Positions 1 through 10,857 of a stretch of DNA of 28,539 nt are shown here, in pieces. Both the position numbers and the translations under genes were made by a program. This DNA is from Rhodocollybia butyracea. Lineage: Eukaryota > Basidiomycota > Agaricomycetes > Agaricales > Omphalotaceae. The stretch lies in assembly GCA_015501585.1 (NCBI GenBank), contig JADNRY010000741.1, positions 1-28,539 of the forward strand. Reading direction: 5' to 3'. Position 1 is the first letter of the stretch; each line of letters opens with the position of its first letter. The notes under the pieces were generated by a model. It did not search any database, was not told the DNA's origin, and was given only the letters and a program-made list of their open reading frames with translations.

Positions 1-3000
1 ACACAATTCTTGTTCCATCAGGGGAAAAGGCAACGGAACTGACATAATTTGTGTGGCCTTGCAAGGGGTTTCCTTCGGTCTTCCCAGTCTCTGCTTTCCA
101 TATTCTCACAGATCTGTCTGATGACCCAGACACAATTTTCTTCCCATCAGGGGAAAAGGCAACTGAAGTGACAGAATTTGTGTGGCTTTTAAAAGGGTTT
201 CCTTGAGCCTTACCAGTCCTTGCACTCCATATCCTTAAAGATCTGTCCTCTGACCCAGACACAATGTTCTGTCCATCCGGGGAAAAGGCAACTGAAGTGA
301 CACCATGTGTGTGGCCTTGAAGGGGGTTGGCTTCAGCCTTGCCTGTCTCTGCATTCCATATCCTTGCAGATTTGTCCAATGACCCAGATACAATTTTTTT
401 CCCATCAGGGGAAAATGCAACCGAAGTGACATAATTTGTGTGGCCTTGAAGGGGGCTGCCTGAAGCCTTGCCAGTTTTCGCATTCCATATTCTTACAGAA
501 TTGTCATATGACCCAGACACAATTTTATTTCCGTCAGGGGAAAAGGCAACTGAAGTAACAAATGATGTGTGGCCTCGGAGTGGGTTTCCTTCAGCCTTGC
601 CAGTCTCTGCATTCCATATGCTCACAGATTTGTCCACTGACCCAGACACAATTTTCCTGCCATCAGGGGAAAATGCAACTGAAGTGACAGATCTTGTGTA
701 ATCTTGAGGATGGTTTCCTTCAGTCTTCCCAGCCTCTGTGCTCCATATCCTCACTGAATTGTCCCTTGACCCAGACACAATCTTTTTTCCATCAGGGGAA
801 AAGGCAACTGAACTGACGCTATATGTGTGACCTTGAAGGGGGTTTCCTTCAGCCTTCCCAGTCTGTGTGCTCCAGATCCTCACAGAATTGTCCCTTGACC
901 CAGAAACAATGTTCAATCCATCAGGTGAAAATGCCACAGAACTGATGGTATCTGTGTGGCCTTGGAGAAGATTTTGTTCAGTGCTCCCAGTTTCTGCATT
1001 CCATATCCTTATAGATCTGTCTGATGACCCGGACACAATTCTCTTTCCATCAAAGGAAAAAGCAACTGAAGTGACATAATTTTTGTGGCCTTGAAGGGGG
1101 TTTCCTTCAGCCTTGCCAGTCCCTGTGTTCCATATCCTCACAGAGTTGTCCCTTGACCCAGACACAATTCTCTTGCCATCAGGGGAAAAGGCAATTGAAG
1201 TGACATAATTTGTGTGGCCTTGAAGGGGGTTTCCTTCGGGCTTCCCAGTCTTTGCATTCCATATCCTCCCAGACATGTCCCTTGACCCAGAAACAATTGT
1301 TTTCCCATCAGGGGAAAAGGCAACCGAAGTAACATAACTCATGTGGCCTTGGAGGGGCATTCCTTCTGCTTTTCCAGTATCTGCATTCCATATCCTTAGA
1401 GAATAATCTCTTGACCCAGACACAATTTTCTTTCCATCAGGGGAAAAGGTAACCGAAGTGACAGAGCCTGTGTGGCCTTGAAGGGGGTTTCCTACAGCCT
1501 TGCCAGTCTCTGCATTCCATATTCTCACAGATTTGTCCACTGAACCAGACACAATTTTTTTTCCATCCGGTGAAAAGTCAACTGAAGTGACATAATCTGT
1601 GTGGCCTTCCAGCATAACTTCCAAAGATGGCCAGTGCATCTTTTGACCACTACACACTACTGCTGTCTGGGAAAAATATGAACAGTATATCCTTTGGAGA
1701 ATTGAATGTCTAGGGATGAATGGCAATGCTGAAAGATACAAATGCGGCGTGGATTCCACCATAACTCTCCCAAAGATGCCTACAAAATGTTTCATTTCCT
1801 CAATTAACAATTGCAAATCTCCGGATGCTGAGGATACCTATTGTTAAACGGTTAGTCATTCCAGTGTAGCGTCCAAGCTGAATCTACAAACCATTGGCAT
1901 CTGTATCCATTCTGCCACATTTTTCAAAATCTTTGGAATTGCATGCACCTCACCAAGGATACTAAGTACCTCCATCCAGTACAATGAGAAGTAACAGAGA
2001 AACTTCTTGACGAGGTCTAATACAGTTGGACAGGGTTCTATATCAAAAAGATGGGTATCCCAAAAACAACAAGCGTAGGAAAGATCTTCTGAGAGATCTT
2101 GCGAAATTCTGTCCCTCAGGTCATTCACTTCTGAGTTGCGCAAATAAGAACTTGGCAGGTTGCACATATTGAAATGCAGCTTCTTAGTCATGAGTTGAAT
2201 GGTGGCTATTCCCATAATGTTATGTCCGTTAGATAAATCTATTGCATACTCCTTACTTCTACTTTCATCCAATAGAAAATCGCGTACAGATGTATGAATT
2301 GGGCGGACAGGGATATCCGCTTTGTCCACCCCAGTAAAGAGGCACCCAAGATATGGAATTACTAGATCCAAACTTTCCTGAGTTTCCACTTCATCTGTAT
2401 ATTGAGAATATGCTGACTGAAGCACCTGCAATGAAGATTGTGAAAGTGGTTGGCTTGCTGCAAGGATTTGGGATATGACCACCCTATATGCCTGCATTAC
2501 TTCCTCATCTTTCCAGTCAAAATTTTCCTGTAGGATAAATTTATATACCATATCAAGTGGCTGCAAACCCCTGTGGAAACCTGGAGCAAGCGACATGAAG
2601 TGGTCAAATTGCTTTTTCACTGTTTTGCCCCCTCGTGGTCCTCCAACAAGTGCTTCACAGACTGTGTAAGCCCATTGGAAAAGGCCCTCAGCTCTCTCAG
2701 CAAGGAGTTTGCATTGAGTGTCATCCAATCCATGGGTCTGGATTGGACTACTCATTCTTTTACACACATATGTATAGATATCCTTTTGGGTCCCTTCCAA
2801 TTTAGTTATATCCTGAATTTCAACACCCTCTGAAAGTTGCCCAAGGACATTTGCAACATCATACTCCAGTCTGGATGTAACAAGGATGCGGAAATATTGT
2901 GGTAGTTCATGTGCTCCATTGAACAACAGAGAAATAAACTCCTCTCTTGGACCACCAACTTTCTGAGCAGCACACTCATCCAGGGCATCAATTATTATCA

Positions 3001-3621
3001 CTACTGGTCTCTGGTTGCTGACCATTTTGGAAGGATCTAGAATGAGCTTTTCCCACTCCTCTTCCATTGTGGAGCTGCTGAGGACATATGGATCTTTGTC
3101 TGGCATCACTCTAACCAAACATTCCCCAAAGGCTGGTGAATGTAGCCCTAAGTTATAAGCAATACTCCGGATGGCCCGACTTGGAGTGCGCTCAGCAGCA
3201 AATGTTCGATCAAAGCTAAAGAAGGCTCCGAGACAGTTCAAGCTTTTGAACTTTCTCCCAATTGTGTGGCTGATGGCAGACTTCCCTGTGCCAGCAGGCA
3301 CAAAGAACAAATATCCGAGACGCATTATCATCGTGACTAAAAACCCAGTTGGTCACATTGTCAATGATTTCTGTTCTGGTTCCTTTCGAACAGAGTTTTT
3401 GAGGGGAAATGTAGGCATCCATAACAGGATTCAGCTTCTTGAAAAGCTTTTGTCCAATATCCATGGGAGCTATAAATTTATTTCATCATTTCATGATGAA
3501 GCTACTGTAAGAGCCTGCTTCACAACTACTCACCTTGCGAAACATTGTATTGGTTTCCTTGTACATTGTTGAACTGTCCCCCATTGATGTTAAAATTGTG
3601 AGCATCAGAAAACATCGACAT
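1..3621 (-). pseudogene. NACHT-WD40 (NLR-like) STAND receptor, 3' end outside window, frame broken before the P-loop
   Basis: Three exons are visible: 3534-3621, 1892-3469, and 1837 to the window edge. Intron 3470-3533 is GTGAGT..TATAG (64 nt). Intron 1838-1891 is GTTTGT..ACTAAC..ATAG (54 nt, phase 0). Exon 1 encodes a short N-terminal motif (FNINGGQFNNVQGNQY). Exon 2 encodes a linker (SPQKLCSKGTRTEI), the NACHT domain with Walker A AGTGKSA (about 3265-3300) and Walker B VVIIIDALDEC (about 2968-3005), then a helical region with VRDFLLD. Exon 3 encodes a WD40 array. Such proteins are cytosolic STAND NTPases; fungal relatives (HET-D/E type) act in non-self recognition and regulated cell death. 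The frame shifts at about 3299-3301: the reading ending in RIFVLC continues in another frame at PAGTGKS, as if 2 nt were lost. The rest of exon 2 and all visible WD40 codons are open. It is either a recent pseudogene or an assembly indel; the domain call itself is secure. Confidence 0.88.
50..1604 (-). repeat. Tandem 129-bp WD40-coding repeats with exact period
   Basis: The landmark for GH(T) (plus-strand gtgtggcc or a variant) recurs at 51, 180, 309, 438, 567, 696, 825, 954, 1083, 1212, 1341, 1470 and 1599. That is 12 intervals of exactly 129 bp (43 codons) with no indel. Each unit reads as a beta-propeller blade with cores such as VTSVAFSPDG, IVSGS and VRIWNAETGK. I read every codon in this frame from 1 to 1620 and found no stop. 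The array continues beyond base 1. One unit (near 696) has lost the GH dipeptide and reads HPQDYTRS. Blades of 42-43 residues kept this uniform are typical of fungal HET-like NWD genes, where repeats are reshuffled and homogenised. Confidence 0.95.
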
Positions 3622-5210
3622 TCTGGTCACCCGGTTAAACGATGATAGTGGCGCCAGTAGAAGATGTATCTGTCACATCGTCACATTCCATGAAATTGCC
3701 ATGAAACGCGTTTAATAAGCTTAAGGGCAGGTTGATCTTACAGCCGATGGTTTAGTGTCAATGAACTCGGACCTAGACTCGCCGAATACCCAGGCACCAC
3801 TAATCCTGCTTGTAGTATGGCCTAAGTATATTTCAATCTGGTCGTGCGGTGCCACTGCAGTGGTCAAGACTCAATGGGGAAAGGTAGTGACATGGGGTAG
3901 AGTCCGTAAGGATAGCAAAGTCATAGACAACTCGAAACCAGCAGTAGATTTTCTGTTCTAGCTAATAGTTTCTATTCTTCCTTCCTTCCTCTCCAATCTT
4001 TCATTGTGACTGACTCGATGCTTGCTAAATCAACAGCTATGTTTCTGTTACACTGAAATCAATACTCCTATGTAAGCAAGGGGTAGATGCACTTGGTTCG
4101 GTAGTAGATCAGTGTTGTGGTATTGAGCGCGAAAGGAGTTAGGGTGATTTGTGCCTGCCAAGTCGTAGGTCTGACATAGGATTCGGCCGATTGTTTGATC
4201 TGCCTTCTAGACATGCGCGATACGTGATAATGGATGATCGCTTTTCCTCCAAGCTTCAGTTCTCAGAAAATTTTTGGATTACGTCGGCCACGAAACATCA
4301 CGACCAAACCTGGTCAAATTTGTCCTGCAAATGAATGTCGATGTGTTGATTATTTGGCGCTCCTCCGTTTATACCCGTTCCTCACTCGACATGCAGTGCA
4401 CAACACGCAAACGCTTTACGCTGCCACTAGCTTGCTCTCACGGATTGCAGAACTGGACGTTTCTACTCGAACCAAAACATCTCACTGGAATGCTGCTTGC
4501 TGTCTTGAGCACCATGTCGAGCCACGCAGTGCAGTACAAAACTACACACAAATTAGAGCCAAAACCGTAGCATAGTGTCTCCGGCGAAAAGTGGTTGGAG
4601 GGGCTGTCACGACAGATCTGACACACTCTCTAACATATCCACCTACGTGGTTCAGCGGCCTCGCCTCTGGGACTGTTTTTATAGAGCGGATGGTTCGACT
4701 CGCCTGTTCCGTTCCAAATGGCAGCGAATACGGATTGGCATACTCCTTGACGAGTTTCAAAGGACTGCTGGTGTGGGTGCAAGCTGGAAGTATCATGGAA
4801 TTCTATTGGAACCAGGGAGTATGTAGTGGTCAAAAATAACACGAGAGCTGTATAATAAATGCAGTGAGTACGTCGTTGCGATGCCCTCAAATTCCCTTTT
4901 TAAATCTGGATTCTTTGTAGGCGCTGTAAGGCCGCACAAAAATTCAGAACCGCTTCTCAACATTCTAATCCCAGCCTGTCTCATCTCAGTCTTCACCTCA
5001 AGGAACCATATTGTCATTCAAGGCTGTCGTCGATATGGAATTGCCTATCGTACATGCAGCTGCTTTCCCCCAACGCGACGGAGTGCCAACTTCTTTGAGC
5101 CCGTATTGTTGTTTCAAGTCGTCAACATCAATATTAAATTGCCTACCGTCCGTGCATTCCCTAGAACCCATCGCGTCTTGGATCTTTTTAAAGAATTTTT
5201 CTCTAGCACC
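3622..5210. other. Upstream region of the NLR-like gene, no gene recognised
   Basis: I find no recognisable coding region. Short open frames here overlap each other on both strands and lack homology cues or consistent splice structure. One detail is a diverged direct repeat of about 45 bp at about 5027-5072 and 5112-5157 (both contain an attgcctaycgt core). On the minus strand one of the two reads FNIDVDDLKQQYGLKEVGT, which looks protein-like, but I could not assign it to a family or build a gene around it. Confidence 0.4.
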
Positions 5211-5211
5211 A

Positions 5212-5490
5212 GTTTGAGCGCATTGCGGGCAAAGTACGGCGAGTGGTGGAAGATTTTAGTCGACATCACTGTAGAATTCGTAAAGCTGCCATATGACCTC
5301 CCGACATAGAGCGCACGCGTGCTCTGAAGACACAGCAAATTAGAGGGAGAAAAAAGGCAACAGAAAATGCAGAGATGTACCTCAATAGGCAATAACCAGC
5401 ATCCTAGTGCATTAACGCCGCCGTGAGGATGAACGAGCCAGGGCTTTCCCGAATCTCTCCTCTCTTCGGACTCCTCTGACTCGGAGTACA
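5212..5490 (-). pseudogene. Fragment copied from the SDHAF3 3' end and its downstream flank
   Basis: This stretch aligns by eye to about 10030-10300 in the same orientation. Shared blocks include gaagattttagtcgac, gtagaattcgta, a gtac.t..cag intron-like segment and the tail of the SDHAF3 coding region. Here that tail reads SESEESEERRDSGKPW, against SESEERKDLGKP-stop in the intact gene. The stop codon is lost (TGA to TGG on the coding strand), and the SDHAF3 core (HIIGFL, MSPEQLGQLYELM) is missing upstream, so it is a truncated duplicate rather than a gene. Similarity fades near 5212/10030. Confidence 0.7.
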
Positions 5491-5992
5491 ACCTGCACAT
5501 GCTCGGAAAGCAACTTATCAGAAAGCCCAAAGTACCTTGGTGTAGAGCTCACCAAAGCCAGGAAGCTTAGCGCCTGGCCGGGGCCCCAGGAAGGGCCCAG
5601 CTCCGATTTTGGAAGAGCTCTGGTTGGGGCTTTTGATCCGTAGCCGGCATAACACTAGAGCTTCATGGGGCTTATTTTGTGCAAAATGAACAGCATCATC
5701 ATAAAAGCCTTAAGGAACAAAACAAAACAAACACAATAATTAAAAAGTTCTCCCCATACTTATTCCGAGGTTAAACAAAATGGAGATACTTCCTCCATAA
5801 CACTCAGTCCACATGGATCATCAACCAAGCCATTGCCTGAAACTTGAAAGATGTTCTAAGTTCTGCACAGCTATTTTTCTGATACATCGGTATCTCCAGA
5901 ACAGCTGATATTCTGGTAGATGCCACTTAATCAGTCTGGATATCCTGGATAAAACTGATTTCATGTTTAACCCACCTCCGACCCCAGTGAAG

Positions 5993-7852
5993 TCAAAGCG
6001 CTACCCGGATTGACAGAGTGAGCAAAGACCAGGACACTGACTGGATTTTCTGGCTGGGATGAAAACATGAACTTTTATGCATCATGCCAGTCGCCGTGGA
6101 AGTACCAACCATGACTTCAGCCTCTGACACGCTTTTCAAGCTGTCTCTTGCGTTAAGCCTATCTAAAATGATCAGAAATTTCCAGCATACTCCCAATTGT
6201 ACGCACGTAGATAGTAATGAGTTTGAGTATACTACCCAGATCAGAGATCGTGTTAGTAACCAAACAACCTGAAAATTCAGATACTCACTGTTTCCCGTAA
6301 CTTCGGCTAATGCATAAAAGTCTAGATTTGGTGGATAAGAAAACCCATCACACTAGTCAAGATTTTCAAAGTTTGACATTGATAAGTCACCGAATAAGCC
6401 AGCTCACCAGAACCAGCGTTGCAATATCGATCATGCTAGAGTAGTTATCATAATTTGAGATTGATCTTCAGCAAACTGAAGAAGAAATCATACGTGGTAA
6501 GAACCCCTACATTTATAAGGTAAAACATAACCCGTTTAATTAAACGAAGAGTTCTGAACCAAAGGGCATATCAATTATCACCATATTGCTTGACTGCGCT
6601 ATTTCCATACCGTTTCTCTTGAGTGTGAGAGCGGAAACGGTTTACATAAAACAATAGCGAGCCTGTGATGCTGACATCGGCCGCAATAGAGGAGGCTAGT
6701 CCGATTGTAGCGATGTTCTGGTACGGTCAGAATATTAAGCTCCTAGAAACGGGCGATGAATGCGAACATACCCCCAGTTTGTCTGAGCCCTGAATTTTGG
6801 ATAATCCTTGGGCAAGAGTACTACAGTGGCATTGACCTTCAGCAGTGCAAAAGTAATATGTGACACTGACTTACAACTCAGCAAATAGACCTAGACATTA
6901 TCAATTCACACTCAAGTAATTTGCTGAAGTAGTTAGAAGATTTCTCACCCATATTCGCGGCTATGAGATCAAAAAGAGACCTCTCCGTTAGTTCAAAGCC
7001 GTGGCTAATATATTGTTGAACAAACCCAAATTCGCAACAGCGAGAAATATCTGTCAGCCATTAGATGTCATTCATCAATTTGTTTTATGGAAAACTCACA
7101 ATAAGTCCAACAAGATACCAGTTATTTTCACTCACTTTTTAGTATTTCATTTGAAATTAGCAACTAGTATTGAGTCCTGAAAAATGCCTCACAAACTTTG
7201 ACTCGGTATGCAAAGAAACTCTGAACCATAATGCGAATGAGAGTCTGGAAACCGAATTACTATGTGTTAAGAGCATTTATTATAGGTTGAGAACTGTAGA
7301 CTTACATTAAGAGGTACATAGATCTATTCTCCTAGGTTGCATCAGCGAATTTGGGAATGAAATCGAAACTCACATTAAAGCTCCTAGTATTCTGGTCAGT
7401 GACAGTCCGCCAAAGCAATCATAATCATGCCAAATATTGACTCCAAGTGCCTCCGGATTACCCCACTCTGCAATAACATAGTGGTACACTGCATGAACTG
7501 CGAAACATGCACGAACAAACTCCAGGCACCTGTGAGGTCCTTGTCAATGTTCCAGTGCACCTTTTGGTTTCTCCTTTACCATAATACTAGGACCTATAAC
7601 ATATTGAGTGCTATCTCATAGCAAACTGCCAGTAAATCGCACATACTAGTGCCTTGATAATCTGGCGATCTCTTTTGCTATATTTAAGCCAATAAATCCA
7701 TGTTTGCATCGTGGTAATACCCAGTAAGCTGATAAATGGAATAGGATTATTTCCACTGCCACAGACATTACAAAAACAACTCACCCAATTGAGGCAATTA
7801 CCCCAAGGAACAGAGATCCATATGAGGCTTCGATATTAACAAGGGGGGCCAT
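5993..7852 (-). CDS. DUF6534-type seven-helix integral membrane protein, 16 exons, one apparent 1-nt deletion
   Basis: Exons: 7785-7852, 7647-7728, 7580-7593, 7442-7529, 7374-7391, 7306-7323, 7193-7244, 7100-7134, 6949-7050, 6772-6836, 6611-6717, 6494-6553, 6408-6435, 6289-6352, 6207-6231 and 5993-6158. All introns are GT..AG, mostly 48-61 nt with one of 112 nt. The product starts MAPLVNIEASYGSLFLGVIA and has family-like segments TMQTWIYWLKYSK, AVYHYVIAEWGNP, MVQSFFAYRV, NNWYLVGLI, IAADVSITGSLLFYV, FYLINVGVLTT and YALAEVTGN, ending in SLLSTLNARDSL plus a polar tail. Basidiomycetes carry many paralogues of this family; function unknown, plasma or internal membrane expected. Every junction is in phase except within exon 6949-7050, where the frame slips by 1 nt near 7026-7030. 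The exon total of 992 nt is one short of 331 codons, so one base seems missing. The two 18-nt exons are the least certain. Confidence 0.78.
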
Positions 7853-7937
7853 CGAGGAAGCAAGAATGACCCATATCCACATCAGACTTGCATATATATA
7901 TGTGGTTCAAATCACCATAAGAGGATCTGGCTTTGAC

Positions 7938-7982
7938 AGACAGTGTGGAGCGATGGGCTGCCTTCAATAGACAGTGTGGAGT
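7938..7982. repeat. Short direct repeat upstream of the DUF6534-type gene
   Basis: The 13-mer agacagtgtggag occurs at about 7938-7950 and 7968-7980, followed by similar G-rich sequence (cgatgggctgcc and tgaggggccgc). It lies about 90-130 bp upstream of the proposed start of the minus-strand DUF6534-type gene, where promoter elements would be expected. It could be a paired regulatory site or a chance small duplication. Confidence 0.4.
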
Positions 7983-10029
7983 GAGGGGCCGCATGATAAA
8001 TCCTCCGCATAGGGCAATTATAATGGCAATATCATGACATTTTGTCATTTGCACATGAACCTTCATATATGAGATACAGCCTCTCTTATCATGTTGCGTT
8101 CCAAACTATCTTCTACAGCTTCTGATATTCTCAGGTGGCTTGTATGTGGAGAAACTACTGGAGCTCTAAAGTGACCTGGCAACACCAGAATGTAAAGTGG
8201 AGGGTCGATCCTTGATGGTATCTGATTTATGATCAATGAATGGGGCTTCTGAGTTGTGGGGGAAGATAAGGATGAGTATGCAACCTTTTACATCAAAAAT
8301 GCAACCGATGTGCTATTCCCCTCCCAGCTTATGAAGGCAAAATACTACATTACACGGGATACACGATTGATCCACAATTCCACATCTCACTTACAGCTGT
8401 CAAGTTATGACATCACTGTAGTCTTTTGTTCATGGACTGATGGGACTTCCATTAAGGTGCCAATACTTATATGGAAACAGGCATTCGTTCAAAAGGCTTC
8501 AATGCAATTTAGAGGACTAGAGCTTGCACTCAGTGCACTACAATGCCTCCTCGATCTTCCTTCCTCCCCTTTGTAGTCAGGCTCAGTTATTTTTTGAAGC
8601 GAGGAGCTTACAGAAAGCCGGAAGGCCTTGTTCAATTTTGACATTTTTGTTGATGCCAGATGTCAAGGACCCATCACACCATATTATAATGACATCTTTT
8701 GTTCTTTATTTAATTAGTTGGGGTGTATTTTCTTTTCTTAATAGTTTCATCAGATGAGTTTGTCGCGACAGGAGATGACGCCTCGACAGATCCAACCTTC
8801 CGCCCTCGGTCTGGCGATTCCTACAGAACTCGTAAATTTGTGGTAACTGATCAACCCATGGATTTGCCACACACTTCCCAACATGTTAAGGTTATTATTA
8901 TAAGTAAAGGCGTTCCTCCACCTCATCGGCCTTATCAGTCCCACTCCAATACACTCTCCAATCGTTCGATCATCACTCGATGCATTCCTCGGTTTGTTTG
9001 CTATCCCGGGTAGGGCTCGGTAGGGAAATAGTGTTTTATACGGGGAGCGGCTATAAAATGTCACCCTGTCCCAGCACCAAAACACCAACAGCTATTTATT
9101 ATACATGTTTCTGCTGCTGCAAACAGCATTCATTTATAAACAAGAAAACAAGACCAAGCAATTGGTACTGGATCGAGTCTTGTGGAGGACATTGAACGCG
9201 GAAGGAGTTGAGGTTTACATACTGTTGGTGGGAGTTGTAGGAGTGTGAGTGTAAACTCGGTTGATGACGGTTGATGACGCTAGACGAAGGTGGCGCATGG
9301 CTTGTACAGTGTTGGCGTAAAGACTGTATGTATGCACGAGCGAGGGAAGGCCGGCCTCCGAGGCGCTCCGAGGCGAATACCATCTCTTCTTTACTACATA
9401 CTCTGTAATATCGTTGAATATGGCTGGTTTTCTAGGTTTCCATGCAAGTGTTTTCGATGTCAACGTTCACCATCACCTAAAGGCCCACTGGGCGTAACGC
9501 CGGTAACAACACCAACATACTCGTACACCCTCCCTTCTGCACCTTCAAAACCTGGTCTCTTCTCAACGTTCAAATGTTTAGGGGTGAAAGAGTAGCGCTG
9601 GCGGTGAATTTTAGACCCTGGCTGTGGGTAACAGGATGTGTGAAGTTGGAGGAACGATGTCATGGGTCGTGTCTATATCGAAAAAGTAGCGAGTTTAATC
9701 AGGATATAGATTGAGTAACTGTATCTACGGAATCGAAGAAAAGAAACGTTGAAGAAACGTTGAAAGTGATGATACCACAATTAAAGAACACTCGCAACCA
9801 TCCTGCCTGTCCAGTCCATTCAACAACTCTGAAGCAGAAACAGCGGGATTTCGAGGTAGAGTTGCATGCCGGACATTGTCGTGATGTCCCAGAGTTGAGT
9901 ATGAACTTTATTGACTACGAGTAAACTGAGAGATGGTTCGTGCCAGGTTACGCTTCGACGACATCCCCTTCGTGAATCCGAATGGAACGATAGAATAAGC
10001 TTGTAAAGTTAATCTCAGGGATCCTTGAG
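7983..10029. other. Intergenic region, no gene recognised
   Basis: Several short open frames exist on both strands (for example plus strand about 8256-8576 and 8723-9013). None begins with a convincing signal, matches a family I know, or links to neighbours by splice sites. A block near 9180-9215 weakly resembles 4110-4140 (both contain gcg.aaggagtt). I see nothing further I can support. Confidence 0.35.
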
Positions 10030-10252
10030 ATATGCGTCATGAAGTGAATTGGGAAAGTACAGCGGATGGTAGAAGATTTTAGTCGACATTGCCGTAGAAT
10101 TCGTACGACTGTCATATTGCCTCTCGACATAGAACGTGTTCTGAGAACACAGCGATTGAGAGGAAAGGAAAAGGGAGCAGATAATTAAAGACGTACCTCA
10201 TTGAGCAATACCCGGCATCCCAGAGCCATACGGCGCCGTGAGGACGAACGAG

Positions 10253-10857
10253 TCATGGCTTTCCCAAATCTTTCCTCTCCTCGGACTCAGAACGCCCGCT
10301 ACCACTATCGCTCCAAACCTCCTTCGTGGCGTTCATCAACTCATACAACTGCCCTAGCTGTTCCGGCGACATCTTTTCCAGCAAACCTGGATCCAACTTC
10401 TGCCCCGCAAAACTCTTTTGTGTGCCTTCTGATGCGGGTAGCGCCTGGAGGTACAGCTTCCACTGCGAGAGAAAGCCAATGATGTGGATTGGATTGGTCA
10501 CGGCTTTGTGTCTTCGGAATTCTGTGCGGTGATATTGTGTGAGTTCCGGAGTTGGTACCGAGTAAAAAGACAGGACAAGAACAAGAGGATACGAGGACAG
10601 GTGGACAAAGACGATAGTGACATACCTGCTTTCACATAATCGTCCCCTAGAAACCGCATCTCAGTTGGTAAATTACGATGTGACCGAAGGATTTGACGGA
10701 AAAGCCTGTAAATGTAAACTTTGTCTATACCATAGTATTCGAAAGCAAAGGCATTCGGAACGTACGGCTTTGGGGGTAGTAGTGCAGCATTGGCTTCTTG
10801 GAGATTTAACGGCTTGGTTGTCAGCGATGCTGCTCGTCGGATGGTTGTACAGTACAT
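10253..10857 (-). CDS. SDHAF3: SDHAF3 (Acn9/Sdh7), succinate dehydrogenase assembly factor 3
   Basis: A mitochondrial matrix chaperone of the LYR-like family that supports maturation of the iron-sulfur subunit of succinate dehydrogenase (complex II). Three exons: 10766-10857, 10626-10705 and 10253-10521; total 441 nt, 146 residues, close to the usual family length. Intron 10706-10765 (GTACGT..TACAG, 60 nt) keeps the frame open if unspliced, but removing it joins KP to LFRQILRSHR. Intron 10522-10625 (GTATGT..CACAG, 104 nt) joins DYVKA to EFRRHK. Family hallmarks: LFR (LYR-like) near residues 32-34, LPTEMRFLGDDYVKAEFR, VTNPIHIIGFLSQW, and MSPEQLGQLYELMNATKEVW near the C terminus. The start at MYCTTIRRAAS gives a basic, Ser/Thr-containing presequence suited to mitochondrial import; an upstream in-frame ATG at 10899 would add 14 residues. 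All junctions are in phase with no lesion. Confidence 0.93.

Noticed and set aside
138..1335. Several open frames in other frames and on the plus strand across the WD40 array
   Set aside because: They recur with the 129-bp period, read as low-information shadows of the repeats, and the WD40 frame on the minus strand is open throughout.
1..1620. Regular repeats resembling a CRISPR array
   Set aside because: The unit is a 43-codon WD40 blade without spacers, and the surrounding gene is eukaryotic.
3299..3301. An intron explaining the NLR-like frame break
   Set aside because: The two frames abut with no room for an intron; the protein reads continuously across the point apart from about 2 nt.
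5114..5530. Minus-strand open frame of 138 codons as a gene
   Set aside because: Part of it is the SDHAF3 tail fragment and its flank; the rest matches nothing I recognise, and the frame is not conserved in the other copy.
8256..8576. Plus-strand open frame of about 106 codons
   Set aside because: It needs a GTG start, has no recognisable domain, and shows no splice links to neighbouring frames.
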